A stretch of DNA of 49,012 bases from Elusimicrobia bacterium RIFOXYA2_FULL_47_53. Its GTDB lineage: Bacteria; Elusimicrobiota; Endomicrobiia; Endomicrobiales; XYA2-FULL-47-53. A program made the position numbers and the translations under genes. Under the pieces are notes generated by a model that was not told where the DNA came from, made no database searches, and was given only the letters and a program-made list of their open reading frames with translations. The stretch spans positions 67,432-116,443 of the forward strand of contig MGVE01000016.1 of the NCBI GenBank assembly GCA_001800315.1. Reading direction: 5' to 3'. Within the stretch, counting starts at the first letter, position 1; each line of letters starts with the position of its first letter. Positions 8,408-16,791 of the stretch are shown here, piece after piece.

Positions 8408-9754
8408 ATGAAACTAAATCCCTTTGCCGGAAAGCTGAACTACAAGTTATTGGCGGTATACCTGGCGCTTTTCCTTGGCGCCGCCGCTCTCGGCGTTGCT
8501 ATGCTTCTTCACATTTACGGCGACAAGCTTCTCAATGACTATATTAAGGGAAAAGTTGAACGAGCTTTAGCAGGCGCTCATGAGGGCTATTCGCTGGAGT
8601 TGGGCGGGCTGACTTATTCTTTTGGCGCCAACCGAATGGACGCCAGAACCATAATTCTAAACACATCCGAGCTGACACTTACAATTGACCGAATTTCTTT
8701 ATCAGGCGTTCGCTGGCTGCGGCTTATTTGGGGAAATATTGCGCTCTCAGACTTGATGAGTAATGCTAATATTGACGCAACCGGCCTGAATATTAAATTT
8801 CCTAAAACGCGATACAAAATCCTCTGCGATCACATCTACGCCTCGGCGCCTGACGCGGAACTATTCGCGAAAGGAATTGAGCTCTCGCCCTTTATCAAAG
8901 ATGAAGAAATATTCTCAAAACCCTTTCGTACGACACGGTTTAGCGTGCTTGTTCCTACAGTCACAGTAACCGGGCTTAATTATAAGGGATTGCTTAAGGG
9001 AAAATCATTCAAGGCAAAATCTGTTACTTTGACGACCCCCTCATTTGATGCCTTTGTTAATCGCGATAAACCCGTTGAACCGTTCGTAAAGAGCCCGCTT
9101 ATGGTGCACGAAGCCCTGTCAACGATTAACAGGCCGCTGCGGATTGACAGCCTGGGCGTTACGGATGGCAGTATAAAATATTCCGAGCGTGTGGCCGCCG
9201 GCGCTAAACCCGGCATAATAACATTCACTGCGGTGAATATGGATATCAAGGGCATAACAAATCGCGGCGCGCCAAAGGCCGCCATAAAGGTTAGCGCTCA
9301 GGGCAAACTTATGAACGCAGGGTTGCTCAAAGTTGTTATGGCGATACCCGTAAAACCTAAGGATTTCTCAATGAGCTATTATGGCTCTCTTGAAGCCATG
9401 GACCTGACCCGGTTGAACGCTTTCCTTGTGATAGCGGAACACACGAGGGTTAAGTCAGGAACCGTGCAGGAGTTGACCTATAAAATTGATGTGAACTCAG
9501 GGACCGCTTCCGGAAATGTAATAGCGGTGTATAAGGATTTCAGTATCGGAGTTCTTGATATAAAATCCGGTTCCGAGCACAGCATCTCCTCATTTCTTGC
9601 AAACGCGTTCAAAATATGGAGCACTAGCGACAGGCTCGCATCGGGAATCTTAAAACCCGGCGAAGTGAAATACACTAAACTACGGGATGAAGGCTTTATG
9701 CAGTTTGTCTGGTACGCCCTCCGGAGCGGAGTGCTGGATACCATCAACCGATAA
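8408..9754 (+). CDS. AsmA/DUF748-like membrane-anchored protein
   Basis: 448 residues with one N-terminal membrane segment (about 15-37) and a large extracytoplasmic part made of repeated beta strands with VDSL/IxSLxVTDGSIKYSE-type motifs, as seen in AsmA-like and DUF748 proteins. Such proteins bridge or act near the inner membrane-outer membrane space and are linked to lipid transport or barrel assembly, but the specific role here is not known. AAGGAG 7 bases upstream supports the ATG. It follows the cyclase gene by 50 bases containing a small CCGGG/CCCGG hairpin, so it may belong to the same operon. Family assignment is from overall architecture only. Confidence 0.5.
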   Translation: MKLNPFAGKLNYKLLAVYLALFLGAAALGVAMLLHIYGDKLLNDYIKGKVERALAGAHEGYSLELGGLTYSFGANRMDARTIILNTSELTLTIDRISLSGVRWLRLIWGNIALSDLMSNANIDATGLNIKFPKTRYKILCDHIYASAPDAELFAKGIELSPFIKDEEIFSKPFRTTRFSVLVPTVTVTGLNYKGLLKGKSFKAKSVTLTTPSFDAFVNRDKPVEPFVKSPLMVHEALSTINRPLRIDSLGVTDGSIKYSERVAAGAKPGIITFTAVNMDIKGITNRGAPKAAIKVSAQGKLMNAGLLKVVMAIPVKPKDFSMSYYGSLEAMDLTRLNAFLVIAEHTRVKSGTVQELTYKIDVNSGTASGNVIAVYKDFSIGVLDIKSGSEHSISSFLANAFKIWSTSDRLASGILKPGEVKYTKLRDEGFMQFVWYALRSGVLDTINR

Positions 9755-9903
9755 ACCTGATAATAGGCGACGAGAAATCTGTTTTTAATACTGATTTTAC
9801 AAGGTTTTTTATTTGCCTTCAGCGGTAGAAAGATAACAAGCCTTATTACCGCGGTCAGCTTATATTGAGTTATCAAAACAACAAGCTTTAAGGGGATGAA
9901 AAC

Positions 9904-11283
9904 ATGAAAATCTTATTAGTTGATGATGATGTAAGAAATATTGAGCTGCTTGAGGCCTTATTAGAACCGGAAAAATATCAAACTGTATCAGCTGCGTCCG
10001 GCGAGTCCGCATTGAATATCCTTGAGCAAACCAAAGTTGATATGATACTGCTTGATATAATGCTTCCCGGAATGTCGGGAATTGATGTGCTAAAAAGGAT
10101 CAGGGCCAATAAAGCGCTTCAAACTATGCCGATACTTCTGTTAACGGCGTTAACTCAAAAAGAAGATAAAATCGCAGGTCTCGCGGCCGGCGCGGATGAT
10201 TATATATCTAAACCATTTGATAAGGCCGAACTTCTCGCGAGAGTAAAGACTCTCGCCCAGCTGTCTTATCTGCGCAGCCAATTAGCTGAAAAAGAGAAGT
10301 TTGAAGGAATACTTGAAGCCACAAATGAAGGCATCGTGGTGACAGACCCTCAGTTCGTGCCGGTCACTATAAACAAGACGGGGTGGGAGCTGCTGGAAAT
10401 TGGCAAAGAGCTTCCGAAAAACATACTTAAGCATATCAACGAAACATTCCGCTATGGAATCACGATCGCCTCTCTTGAAAAGGAATTTAAAAATTTCGTG
10501 CTTAAGCGCCCGGAGACAAAAGATTACAACCCCTTGTATTTAGCAACGGTTATTCAAAGCATAAAAAATCCGGCAGGGGAAATAGTTCAGTATGTTTTCA
10601 TTTTCAAAAATATAACGAGCGAATATCTGGAGAAAAACCTGAAATACAATTTTCTATCCCTAATTTCTCACAAATTCCGGAGTCCGCTCACGGTAATGTC
10701 CGGCTCCGCCGATATTTTAATGACTCTTGAAAAAGACCCCGATCATCTTGAATATTTGAAAAAAATACTTAAAAGCCTGCAGGACCTGCAGAATATACTT
10801 AACCGCCTGTTCCGTTTCCTTGAAATGAATATCAGGGATTTCAATGAAACTATTTCACTTGATATTATTGACGAAATAGTCTCAAAACAGGGCGATAAAT
10901 ACGGCTTTTCTTATGTATTCAACAAGAACTTTAAGGTTAAAAAAGCAGGTTATTGGCAGATTATGGTAATAGAGGAACTTATTGATAATTCATTCAAATT
11001 CTTTACGGGCAGCCAGCTGCGGATTGATTTGGCGATAGACAATGACACTATGGAGATAACGGATAACGGGGTTGGAATTCCACCGGAAGAAACCACCAAT
11101 GTTTTTGAGCCGTTTTACCAGATAGATAAATATTTCACGGGCCAGGTTCCGGGCATGGGGCTTGGCCTTGCCCTGGTAAAAAGGCTGGTGAAACTTCATA
11201 ACGGAACCATTGAATTCAAAAGCACCATTAATTCCGGAACCAATATAATAATTAATTTGGAAAAAGGAGAAGGCGCTAATTAA
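9904..11283 (+). CDS. Receiver-linked histidine kinase (REC-PAS-like-HisKA-HATPase)
   Basis: 459 residues, no membrane segment. The receiver (about 1-120) has acidic residues D7-D9, phospho-acceptor Asp51 (LLDIMLPGMSG), Thr in LLTAL and Lys in SKPF. A PAS-like region (about 135-240) ends in an IFKNIT strand. The HisKA motif is SHKFRSPLT, a variant of SHELRTP with the His kept. The HATPase shows EELIDNSFKF, DNGVGIP and GMGLGLAL. The receiver resembles the first receiver of the hybrid kinase (shared NIELLEALLEP stretch), suggesting a common origin. It is separated from the AsmA-like gene by 149 bases in which no clear promoter is seen; AAGGGG precedes the ATG. It could feed or drain phosphate from the nearby relay. 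Confidence 0.9.
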   Translation: MKILLVDDDVRNIELLEALLEPEKYQTVSAASGESALNILEQTKVDMILLDIMLPGMSGIDVLKRIRANKALQTMPILLLTALTQKEDKIAGLAAGADDYISKPFDKAELLARVKTLAQLSYLRSQLAEKEKFEGILEATNEGIVVTDPQFVPVTINKTGWELLEIGKELPKNILKHINETFRYGITIASLEKEFKNFVLKRPETKDYNPLYLATVIQSIKNPAGEIVQYVFIFKNITSEYLEKNLKYNFLSLISHKFRSPLTVMSGSADILMTLEKDPDHLEYLKKILKSLQDLQNILNRLFRFLEMNIRDFNETISLDIIDEIVSKQGDKYGFSYVFNKNFKVKKAGYWQIMVIEELIDNSFKFFTGSQLRIDLAIDNDTMEITDNGVGIPPEETTNVFEPFYQIDKYFTGQVPGMGLGLALVKRLVKLHNGTIEFKSTINSGTNIIINLEKGEGAN

Positions 11284-11330
11284 CTCGTATTGGCAAGTGT
11301 CTCCATTATTGATCACAAAAGGAGGAAAAT

Positions 11331-11804
11331 ATGAAGATTGTATTGTATTGGTTCAAGTGGCTTACTGTTTTAGTGATTGCCTGTGTTAGTATTTCAACTA
11401 ATGCTTCAGCTGTTGAGGACAGAAAGTTCGGGTTAGGTTTTGCCGCGGGCGCGCCATCCGGCTTAAATGCTAAAATATGGCTCTCGCATAGGAATGCCTT
11501 AGACATTACCTTCGGCTGGGGCTACTGGAACTATTGGGTAAAAGCTGACTATATTTGGCACGATTGGTCAGTAATTGAGGAAACCGAAGATTTGCGGATT
11601 CCTGTATATTATGGAATCGGCGGTTTCGCTGGCGGTTTAAAGGAAGAAACCGGCTTCGGCCCGGAAGCAGTCATCGGACTGAATATAATTCTGAATAAAT
11701 CGCCGTTTGACTTTTTTGTTGAAGCCGGCCCGGCATTTCAGCTAGTGCGAGCCCCCGGCCTATACATACACGCTTCTTTCGGCGCCCGCTACTTTTTCCA
11801 ATAA
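11331..11804 (+). CDS. Small outer-membrane beta-barrel protein
   Basis: 157 residues. A signal peptide (about 1-28, ending NASA) is followed by short amphipathic strands rich in Gly, Trp and Tyr (for example FGLGFAAGAPSGLNAK and FGWGYWNYW), and the protein ends in ARYFFQ, all typical of an eight-strand barrel of the OmpA/OmpW or DUF3996 size. The mature length of about 130 residues fits such a barrel. No ligand or function can be inferred. A strong AAAGGAGG lies 6 bases before the ATG. It lies 47 bases after the receiver-kinase gene and may be co-transcribed with it. Confidence 0.55.
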   Translation: MKIVLYWFKWLTVLVIACVSISTNASAVEDRKFGLGFAAGAPSGLNAKIWLSHRNALDITFGWGYWNYWVKADYIWHDWSVIEETEDLRIPVYYGIGGFAGGLKEETGFGPEAVIGLNIILNKSPFDFFVEAGPAFQLVRAPGLYIHASFGARYFFQ

Positions 11805-12022
11805 ATAGCAGAAAAAATTACAGCAAACTGCACTTGTCTATCAGTTGCTGTTTGAAAAATATTCTCACGATGCTTTCATATATGAAAACATCAATATATC
11901 TTTCTGCCTAAAAATGACTTCTCGCTATCGTCTATATATTGACAATATTTGGTTTTTTATGTATATTTACAAGCCTCAATGGCTTTGTTCTTTGTTATGT
12001 TTTTGGCTTTATGTATCTTATA
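11805..12022. other. AT-rich gene-free stretch before the tandem repeats
   Basis: No coding gene is supported. The region is very T-rich. Between about 11970 and 12020 it carries phrases such as TTGGCTTTATGTATCTTATAG that look like a decayed beginning of the repeat next to it. The short + strand frames that run from here through the repeats have no recognisable signal, domain or ribosome site and I do not count them as genes. Confidence 0.5.
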
Positions 12023-12297
12023 GCAAACTCATTTTATTTCGTAAATGATATATGTTTCATCGTCTTGCCGTTTCATGTATTCTTTGACAAATGGGGATGT
12101 ATTCGTAGTCGGTTGCAGTTCTTTGAAGTGCTGTATCTTGTATCTTTTGGCAAACTCATTTTATTTCGTAAATGATATATGTTTCATCGTCTTGCCGTTA
12201 CATGTATTCTTTGGCAAATGGGGATGTATTCGTAGTCGGTTGCGGTTCTTTGAAGTGCTGTATCTTGTATCTTTTGGCAAACTCATTTTATTTCGTA
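12023..12297 (+). repeat. 127-bp tandem direct repeat, two full copies plus a partial third
   Basis: Copy 1 is 12023-12149 and copy 2 is 12150-12276, each beginning GCAAACTCATTTTATTTCG; a third copy starts at 12277 and matches for about 21 bases before diverging at 12298. Copies 1 and 2 differ at only three positions that I can see, so the duplication is recent or maintained by conversion. The start of each unit is the same sequence that forms the left end of the MITE-like element at 12271, so the array seems to be built from that element's end. Confidence 0.9.
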
Positions 12298-12430
12298 GTG
12301 AGGAAACAAAATTTCGAGCGAAGCGAGGGAATCTGATGTGATGTGTGGCATAGCCACATGAACGGAAGATTCTGAAGCTGCAGCCGAAATTTTGTTTCCG
12401 TAACAGAAATATAAACGAGTTTGCCAAAAG
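12271..12430. mobile_element. MITE-like palindromic element (about 160 bp)
   Basis: The ends are 14-bp inverted repeats, CTTTTGGCAAACTC at 12271-12284 and its complement at 12417-12430. Nested inside are a perfect 15-bp inverted pair (12302-12316 and 12385-12399), a 6-bp pair GAATCT/AGATTC (12329-12334 and 12367-12372) and a central TGTGGC-ATA-GCCACA hairpin (12344-12358). The two arms are alike along almost their whole length, so the sequence can fold into one long hairpin. It has no coding capacity. Such nested inverted structure suits a non-autonomous transposable element or a large palindromic repeat family. No target-site duplication is evident. It ends 2 bp before tRNA-Val. Confidence 0.65.
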
Positions 12431-12432
12431 AT

Positions 12433-12506
12433 GCCCGGTTAGCCCAGTTGGTTAGAGCGCTTCCTTGACATGGAAGAGGTCACAGGTTCGAGTCCTGTAT
12501 CGGGCA
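12433..12506 (+). tRNA. tRNA-Val (anticodon GAC)
   Basis: A complete 74-base cloverleaf: 7-bp acceptor stem (GCCCGGT with ATCGGGC, one G-U pair), a D arm with GCCC/GAGC, a 5-bp anticodon stem CTTCC/GGAAG around the loop TTGACAT (anticodon GAC), a 5-base variable loop, and a T arm ACAGG-TTCGAGT-CCTGT. The discriminator base is A; the CCA tail is not encoded. GAC reads the valine codon GUC. It directly follows the palindromic element. Confidence 0.97.
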
Positions 12507-12609
12507 TTATTTTATTACTCATATCGCCACTTCCGCAGCTTATTTTCCGCAATGGTCCAATCCTTCCGAAATACGCCTCGGATTATCATAATCCAGGGAA
12601 AAACCATAA

Positions 12610-14064
12610 ATGAAATTATCAGATAAAACCGTATCTTTTATAGACAAGATATTTTTTGAAGAACTCAGCACAAAAAACAAACGATTCAGAGTTTTGGAAC
12701 TCCTACTCGTAATTGTCATATTTTCTTTCGGAGTTCAGCAATGGTCAAACTTCTTCAATAAAGGGAATATATCCTTCACTTCGCTTGATTGGCGGCTTAA
12801 CCATCTTTACTATTCGGTTATTCACGACTCAGTCCAGGAAAATACAATACCTTACCATATTACAAAACTGCGCTATAACGAATGGAACACTGACAGATTC
12901 TTTTCAATCCCTGAAACCAATATCTCTCCGCAAGTATTACTGCTTAAATCAATGAATCTGGGCCGGTTCATTCATTTCAACGCGCTTTTGATGTATTTGA
13001 TAGGTTTTATAGGATTGTTTTTGCTGAAGAGAAAGTACAGCCTCACGATAATACCGTTTTCCATTCTTTTCTTATTGTTCAATTTTAACGGCCATATCGT
13101 ATCACATCTCGGGGCAGGGCATCTTTCCTGGTTCGGATACTTTTTTGTCCCATTGTTTTTCTACTATTTAACCGACCTTGTTGAACAAAAAAATATCCAA
13201 CTGGCTTGCTTGAAGCTTGCCCTTATATCATTTTTCATGATTTTGCAGGGTTCCTTTCATATCTTTGTATGGTCGCTGCTTTTCCTTACGCTCGTAGGGT
13301 TGTTTAACGCTAAATATTTAAAACATGTGGCGCTTGTACTCATTCTTGCTTTCCTTCTATCGCTTTTCAGGATAGTTCCTGCGCTTATGTCGCTGCCCGA
13401 AATGGAAAGAGTCATAGAAATGGGGTATCCGACGATAACGATATTGCTGGACTCTTTAATAAGAATAAAAGACTGCACTTACAATCTTATGAGTCCCGCG
13501 GTATTCACTTTTCACTGGTGGGAGTATAACAATTACATTGATATTCTCGGACTTTTTATTTTGCTATATTTCGGCATTTATGTAAGGATTACAAATAGCG
13601 ATCGTGGGTTCAAAGAGATGGACATACCAATGACAATTTTTTTCCTGGCTTCGCTGAGCTATTTTTATTCCGCGGTCGCGGGGATAAAGCTGCCTTTTGT
13701 AGGATTTGAAAGGGTTCCTTCAAGATTCCTCGTAATTCCCGTAATCGCACTCACAATAATATCAACTGTCAAAATGCAGGAACATATCCATATTTTCAAA
13801 ACCAATGTTCTCACGAGGTTTCTTGCGCTTATCGGAGTGGCCTACCTTCAATATACTCTTGTAGCTGTTCATCTAAAGTTATGGGGGGTTGAAAAGATGG
13901 AAACCCTATGGCCTCTTGGCCCGGGATATATCGCAAACATAATCTCAAAAACAGATCCCGCTTATTTCCTCGGGCTTCAGATATCAACGCTTGTTTCTTT
14001 AATAACTTTTGTTATAATATCACTGTTGATTATAAAATCAACCATCCGGAGAGAAAATAATTAA
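12610..14064 (+). CDS. Polytopic membrane protein, possible GT-C-type or YfhO-like protein
   Basis: 484 residues with about ten to twelve hydrophobic spans; the first is near residues 27-46, then a long hydrophilic loop (about 47-125) of extracytoplasmic type, then closely packed spans up to the C-terminus (FVIISLLIIKS). This layout, one span, a large loop, then many spans, is that of GT-C glycosyltransferases and YfhO-like proteins, but I see no decisive D/E-x-D motif. The base composition is visibly more AT-rich than in the housekeeping genes, and the stop abuts the glycosyltransferase start with no spacer, so the two probably act in the same cell-surface glycan or lipid-sugar step. Function is not established. 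Confidence 0.5.
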   Translation: MKLSDKTVSFIDKIFFEELSTKNKRFRVLELLLVIVIFSFGVQQWSNFFNKGNISFTSLDWRLNHLYYSVIHDSVQENTIPYHITKLRYNEWNTDRFFSIPETNISPQVLLLKSMNLGRFIHFNALLMYLIGFIGLFLLKRKYSLTIIPFSILFLLFNFNGHIVSHLGAGHLSWFGYFFVPLFFYYLTDLVEQKNIQLACLKLALISFFMILQGSFHIFVWSLLFLTLVGLFNAKYLKHVALVLILAFLLSLFRIVPALMSLPEMERVIEMGYPTITILLDSLIRIKDCTYNLMSPAVFTFHWWEYNNYIDILGLFILLYFGIYVRITNSDRGFKEMDIPMTIFFLASLSYFYSAVAGIKLPFVGFERVPSRFLVIPVIALTIISTVKMQEHIHIFKTNVLTRFLALIGVAYLQYTLVAVHLKLWGVEKMETLWPLGPGYIANIISKTDPAYFLGLQISTLVSLITFVIISLLIIKSTIRRENN

Positions 14065-14796
14065 ATGAACTATATTCTTTTAGCGGCTTATAACGAGGCC
14101 CAGAACCTGCCGGAATTATTCAAAGATTTCAGAAACCAAAACTGGAATTTTGAGTACAAAGTGATTTTGGTGAACGACGGTTCTACCGACGACACAAAGA
14201 AAATAATAGAGGGGTTTCAATCTTCCCTGCCTGTCATTCTCATCAACCACGAAAAGAACAAGGGCCTCGGCCAGGCGCTTCTGACGGGATTTTCGTATTT
14301 AAACGGTAAACTGCGGGACAACGATACCGTAACTGCGCTTGATGCCGACAATACGCATCCGGCCGACAGAATAACGCAAATGCTTGAAAAAAATGCCGCC
14401 GGAGCCGATATTATAATAGCTTCCAGATACTGCGGCAATACCGAGCAGCTCGGGCTTGCCCTGCACAGAAAAATGCTTAGCTTTTGCGCCAGCACGCTGC
14501 TTCGCCTGGTTTGGGGAATAAAAGGCGTTCGGGACTATTCATGCGGCTATAGGATGTATTCAGGCAGGATATTGAACAAATTATTCAGGAAGTACGGTAA
14601 TCGGCTTATAGAGGAAAAGGGGTTTGCCTCAACGCTTGAGCTGCTGCTTAAAGCAAGCACGGTTGGCGATAAATTCGCGGAGATACCGTTCACGCTGAGG
14701 TACGATAAAAAACTCGGAAAAAGTAAAATGAGGATATTCAGAACCATTTTCAGATATTTCGCCTTAATGTGGAACATCAAGAGAGCCGGTTCCTGA
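14065..14796 (+). CDS. Family 2 glycosyltransferase, polyprenyl-phosphate sugar transferase-like
   Basis: 243 residues with a GT-A fold. The nucleotide-sugar motif LLAAYNEAQNLP is at the N-terminus, VNDGSTDDT near residue 36, NKGLGQALLTGF near 70, and the metal-binding D-x-D-like ALDADNTH near 93. It resembles dolichol-/undecaprenyl-phosphate mannosyl- or glucosyltransferases (DPM1 type) but lacks C-terminal membrane spans. These enzymes move a sugar from a nucleotide onto a polyprenyl phosphate on the cytoplasmic face. The gene begins on the base after the stop of the polytopic protein, so a pair in which this enzyme makes a lipid-linked sugar donor used by that protein is plausible, but inferred. 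Confidence 0.8.
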   Translation: MNYILLAAYNEAQNLPELFKDFRNQNWNFEYKVILVNDGSTDDTKKIIEGFQSSLPVILINHEKNKGLGQALLTGFSYLNGKLRDNDTVTALDADNTHPADRITQMLEKNAAGADIIIASRYCGNTEQLGLALHRKMLSFCASTLLRLVWGIKGVRDYSCGYRMYSGRILNKLFRKYGNRLIEEKGFASTLELLLKASTVGDKFAEIPFTLRYDKKLGKSKMRIFRTIFRYFALMWNIKRAGS

Positions 14797-14809
14797 CCGC
14801 AGCAAATAT

Positions 14810-14838
14810 TTGCAAGAATATATAAAAAATGCTATTTT
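14810..14838 (+). promoter_or_regulatory. Putative sigma70 promoter for thrS
   Basis: TTGCAA at 14810-14815 and TATTTT at 14833-14838 are 17 bases apart. The start site would fall near 14845, only a few bases ahead of the thrS ATG at 14851. No Shine-Dalgarno is seen, so the message would have a very short leader. Confidence 0.4.
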
Positions 14839-14850
14839 AAGCAGACTAAT

Positions 14851-16602
14851 ATGGAAAACAAACCTGAAACCGAACTTGACACTCTGCGCCACTCCACGGC
14901 CCATTTAATGGCCGCCGCGGTTATGCAGTTATTCCCGGAAACGAAAGTTGCCATAGGCCCGTCCATTGAAGACGGATTTTACTACGACTTTGACCGGCCC
15001 ACCCCGTTTACACCGGAAGACCTTGAAAAGATAGAGCAGAAAATGAAGGAAATCGCAAAGGGCAACCACCCGTTTGTCTGCACCACGAAATACAAACACG
15101 AGGCGGTTGAATATTTCAAATCAATAAACGAAAAATACAAACTGGAAATTCTTCAGGAGATACCCGACGACAAGGTGACCTTTTACCAGAGCGGGGATTT
15201 TCTTGACCTCTGCCGGGGGCCTCATGTCGGCTACACCAGCAAAATAAAACATTTCAAGCTCCTTTCCGTGGCCGGCGCCTACTGGCGCGGGGATGAAAAG
15301 CGCGAACAGCTTCAGCGTATATACGGCACGGCGTTCAGCACAAAGGAAGAACTCGCGGAATACCTGAACAAGCTTGAGGAAGCAAAAAAGCGCGACCATA
15401 GAAAACTCGGCAAAGAGCTCAATCTTTTCTCAGTAAACGAGGAAGTGGGCCCCGGGCTTGTGCTCTGGCACCCGAAAGGCGCCAGAATCCGCATGATAAT
15501 AGAGGATTTCTGGAGAAACCAGCACCTCGCCAACGGCTATGACTTAACCTACACGCCTCATATAGGAAGAAGCAATCTCTGGGAAACCAGCGGCCATCTC
15601 GGATTCTATAAAGAAAACATGTACGCGCCGATGCAGATTGACGGACAGGACTACTTTGTCAAGCCGATGAACTGCCCGTTCCATATAATGATATACAATA
15701 ACGCGCTTTACTCCTACCGCGACCTACCGCTGAGGTGGGCTGAACTCGGAACGGTTTACCGTTATGAAAAGAGCGGAGTCCTGCACGGATTGATGAGAGT
15801 AAGGGGATTTACTCAGGATGACGCGCATCTTATTTGCGCACCGGAGCAGATGCCCTCTGAAATCAGGCGCGTCCTCAGATTCTGCCTGGACATGCTTAAA
15901 GCGTTTGGTTTCAGCCAATACAATATTTATGTGGCGACCAAGCCCAAAAAAGATTCCGTCGGCGACGACAAGAGCTGGGCGGACGCTACGGTCGCCCTGC
16001 AGGAAGCGGTAAAAGCCGAGGGGCTGGACTGCGTTATTGACGAAGGCGGCGGCGCTTTCTACGGGCCGAAGATAGACATTAAGATAAAAGACGCCATAGG
16101 CCGTGAATGGCAGTGTTCAACCATACAGTTTGACTTTAACGAACCGGAACGCTTTGACATGACCTATGTGGACAAAGAGGGGAAGAAAGTCCGCCCCTAC
16201 ATGATTCACCGCGCGCTCATGGGTTCGCTGGAACGCTTTTTCGGAGTGCTTGTTGAGCACTACGCAGGCGCTTTTCCGGCCTGGCTTGCCCCCGAACAGG
16301 CAGTGATAATGAATATTACCGAAGGCCAGATAGAGTACGCGAAATCCATAGCGGCGAAGATGAAAGCCCTGGGCTTAAGGCCGCGCGTTGACGACAGAAA
16401 CGAAAAGATCGGGCTTAAAATACGCGAGGCGAGCATGGCCAAAGTGCCCTATATACTTGTCGTAGGCGACAAAGAAAAAGAAGCCAATACCGTAAGCGTA
16501 AGAGCCAGAGGCAACCTGGATCTCGGCGCCAGGCCGGTGGAGGCGTTTATTCAGGAGCTTGCAAAAGAAGCCGCTTACCCTTTGATTAACGCTGAAATTT
16601 AG
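14851..16602 (+). CDS. thrS: Threonyl-tRNA synthetase lacking the TGS domain
   Basis: 583 residues; charges tRNA-Thr with threonine in the cytoplasm. The protein starts straight in the editing domain: His14 and His18 (HSTAHL) with Cys121 and His125 (CRGPH). The class II catalytic core has the zinc ligands Cys275 (MNCPFH), His326 (DDAH) and His453 (MIHRA), motif 2 with [11 protein letters not shown], and a C-terminal anticodon-binding domain (from about 480). Typical bacterial enzymes are about 640 residues with a roughly 60-residue N-terminal TGS domain, which is absent here; upstream sequence gives no in-frame extension. It heads the thrS-infC-rpmI-rplT-pheST set, though infC has its own promoter. 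Confidence 0.97.
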   Translation: MENKPETELDTLRHSTAHLMAAAVMQLFPETKVAIGPSIEDGFYYDFDRPTPFTPEDLEKIEQKMKEIAKGNHPFVCTTKYKHEAVEYFKSINEKYKLEILQEIPDDKVTFYQSGDFLDLCRGPHVGYTSKIKHFKLLSVAGAYWRGDEKREQLQRIYGTAFSTKEELAEYLNKLEEAKKRDHRKLGKELNLFSVNEEVGPGLVLWHPKGARIRMIIEDFWRNQHLANGYDLTYTPHIGRSNLWETSGHLGFYKENMYAPMQIDGQDYFVKPMNCPFHIMIYNNALYSYRDLPLRWAELGTVYRYEKSGVLHGLMRVRGFTQDDAHLICAPEQMPSEIRRVLRFCLDMLKAFGFSQYNIYVATKPKKDSVGDDKSWADATVALQEAVKAEGLDCVIDEGGGAFYGPKIDIKIKDAIGREWQCSTIQFDFNEPERFDMTYVDKEGKKVRPYMIHRALMGSLERFFGVLVEHYAGAFPAWLAPEQAVIMNITEGQIEYAKSIAAKMKALGLRPRVDDRNEKIGLKIREASMAKVPYILVVGDKEKEANTVSVRARGNLDLGARPVEAFIQELAKEAAYPLINAEI

Positions 16603-16631
16603 TTGACATAACATAAAAATACTTATATAAT
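16603..16631 (+). promoter_or_regulatory. Consensus sigma70 promoter for infC
   Basis: TTGACA at 16603-16608 and TATAAT at 16626-16631 are exact consensus hexamers 17 bases apart. The -35 begins at the base immediately after the thrS stop codon. The start site would be near 16638, giving an untranslated leader of about 154 bases before infC. Confidence 0.9.
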
Positions 16632-16637
16632 CTCAAT

Positions 16638-16791
16638 ATCTTAAAGAAGCCGTCCCGGCTCACCTCCACCTTAAGGGAAGAGGTCATTAAATAAACTATA
16701 TTATTATTTTATTTTTTCGGGATGGCATTGCGCGCCAATCCCTTTTTTTATTTCATTTGGCCGAAAGCAGCCGGCCAGGAGGAGGACTACC
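16638..16791 (+). promoter_or_regulatory. infC operon leader with competing terminator and antiterminator
   Basis: The leader can fold two ways. CGGGATGGC (16718-16726) pairs either with the downstream GCC-A-ATCCC (16734-16742), making a terminator, or with the upstream GCCGTCCCG (16649-16657), nine pairs with one G-U, which would stop the terminator forming. Between them lies an ACCTC/GAGGT hairpin, and CACCTCC (16661-16667) can also pair with the infC Shine-Dalgarno GGAGG. This is the layout of a transcription attenuator, like the L20-controlled leaders known upstream of infC in Firmicutes, though the sequence is not recognisable as that family. The effector (L20, IF3 or another) is inferred only. 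Confidence 0.65.
16718..16749 (+). terminator. Leader terminator ahead of infC
   Basis: GGGAT-GGC (16719-16726) pairs with GCC-A-ATCCC (16734-16742) around a 7-base loop, with one bulged A, and is followed by seven T residues (16743-16749). It lies 43 bases before the infC start and inside its leader, so it acts within the transcript rather than at a gene end. Confidence 0.8.

Noticed and set aside
12023-12297. CRISPR array
   Set aside because: The unit is 127 bases with no unique spacers and no cas genes nearby; it is a plain tandem repeat.
11845-12341. Three short + strand frames through the repeats
   Set aside because: They repeat one another because of the 127-bp repeat, end at different points in the array, and have no ribosome site or domain.
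16638-16791. T-box leader for thrS/infC
   Set aside because: The conserved T-box sequence (AGGGUGG-ACCRCG) is missing, and the leader follows thrS instead of preceding it.
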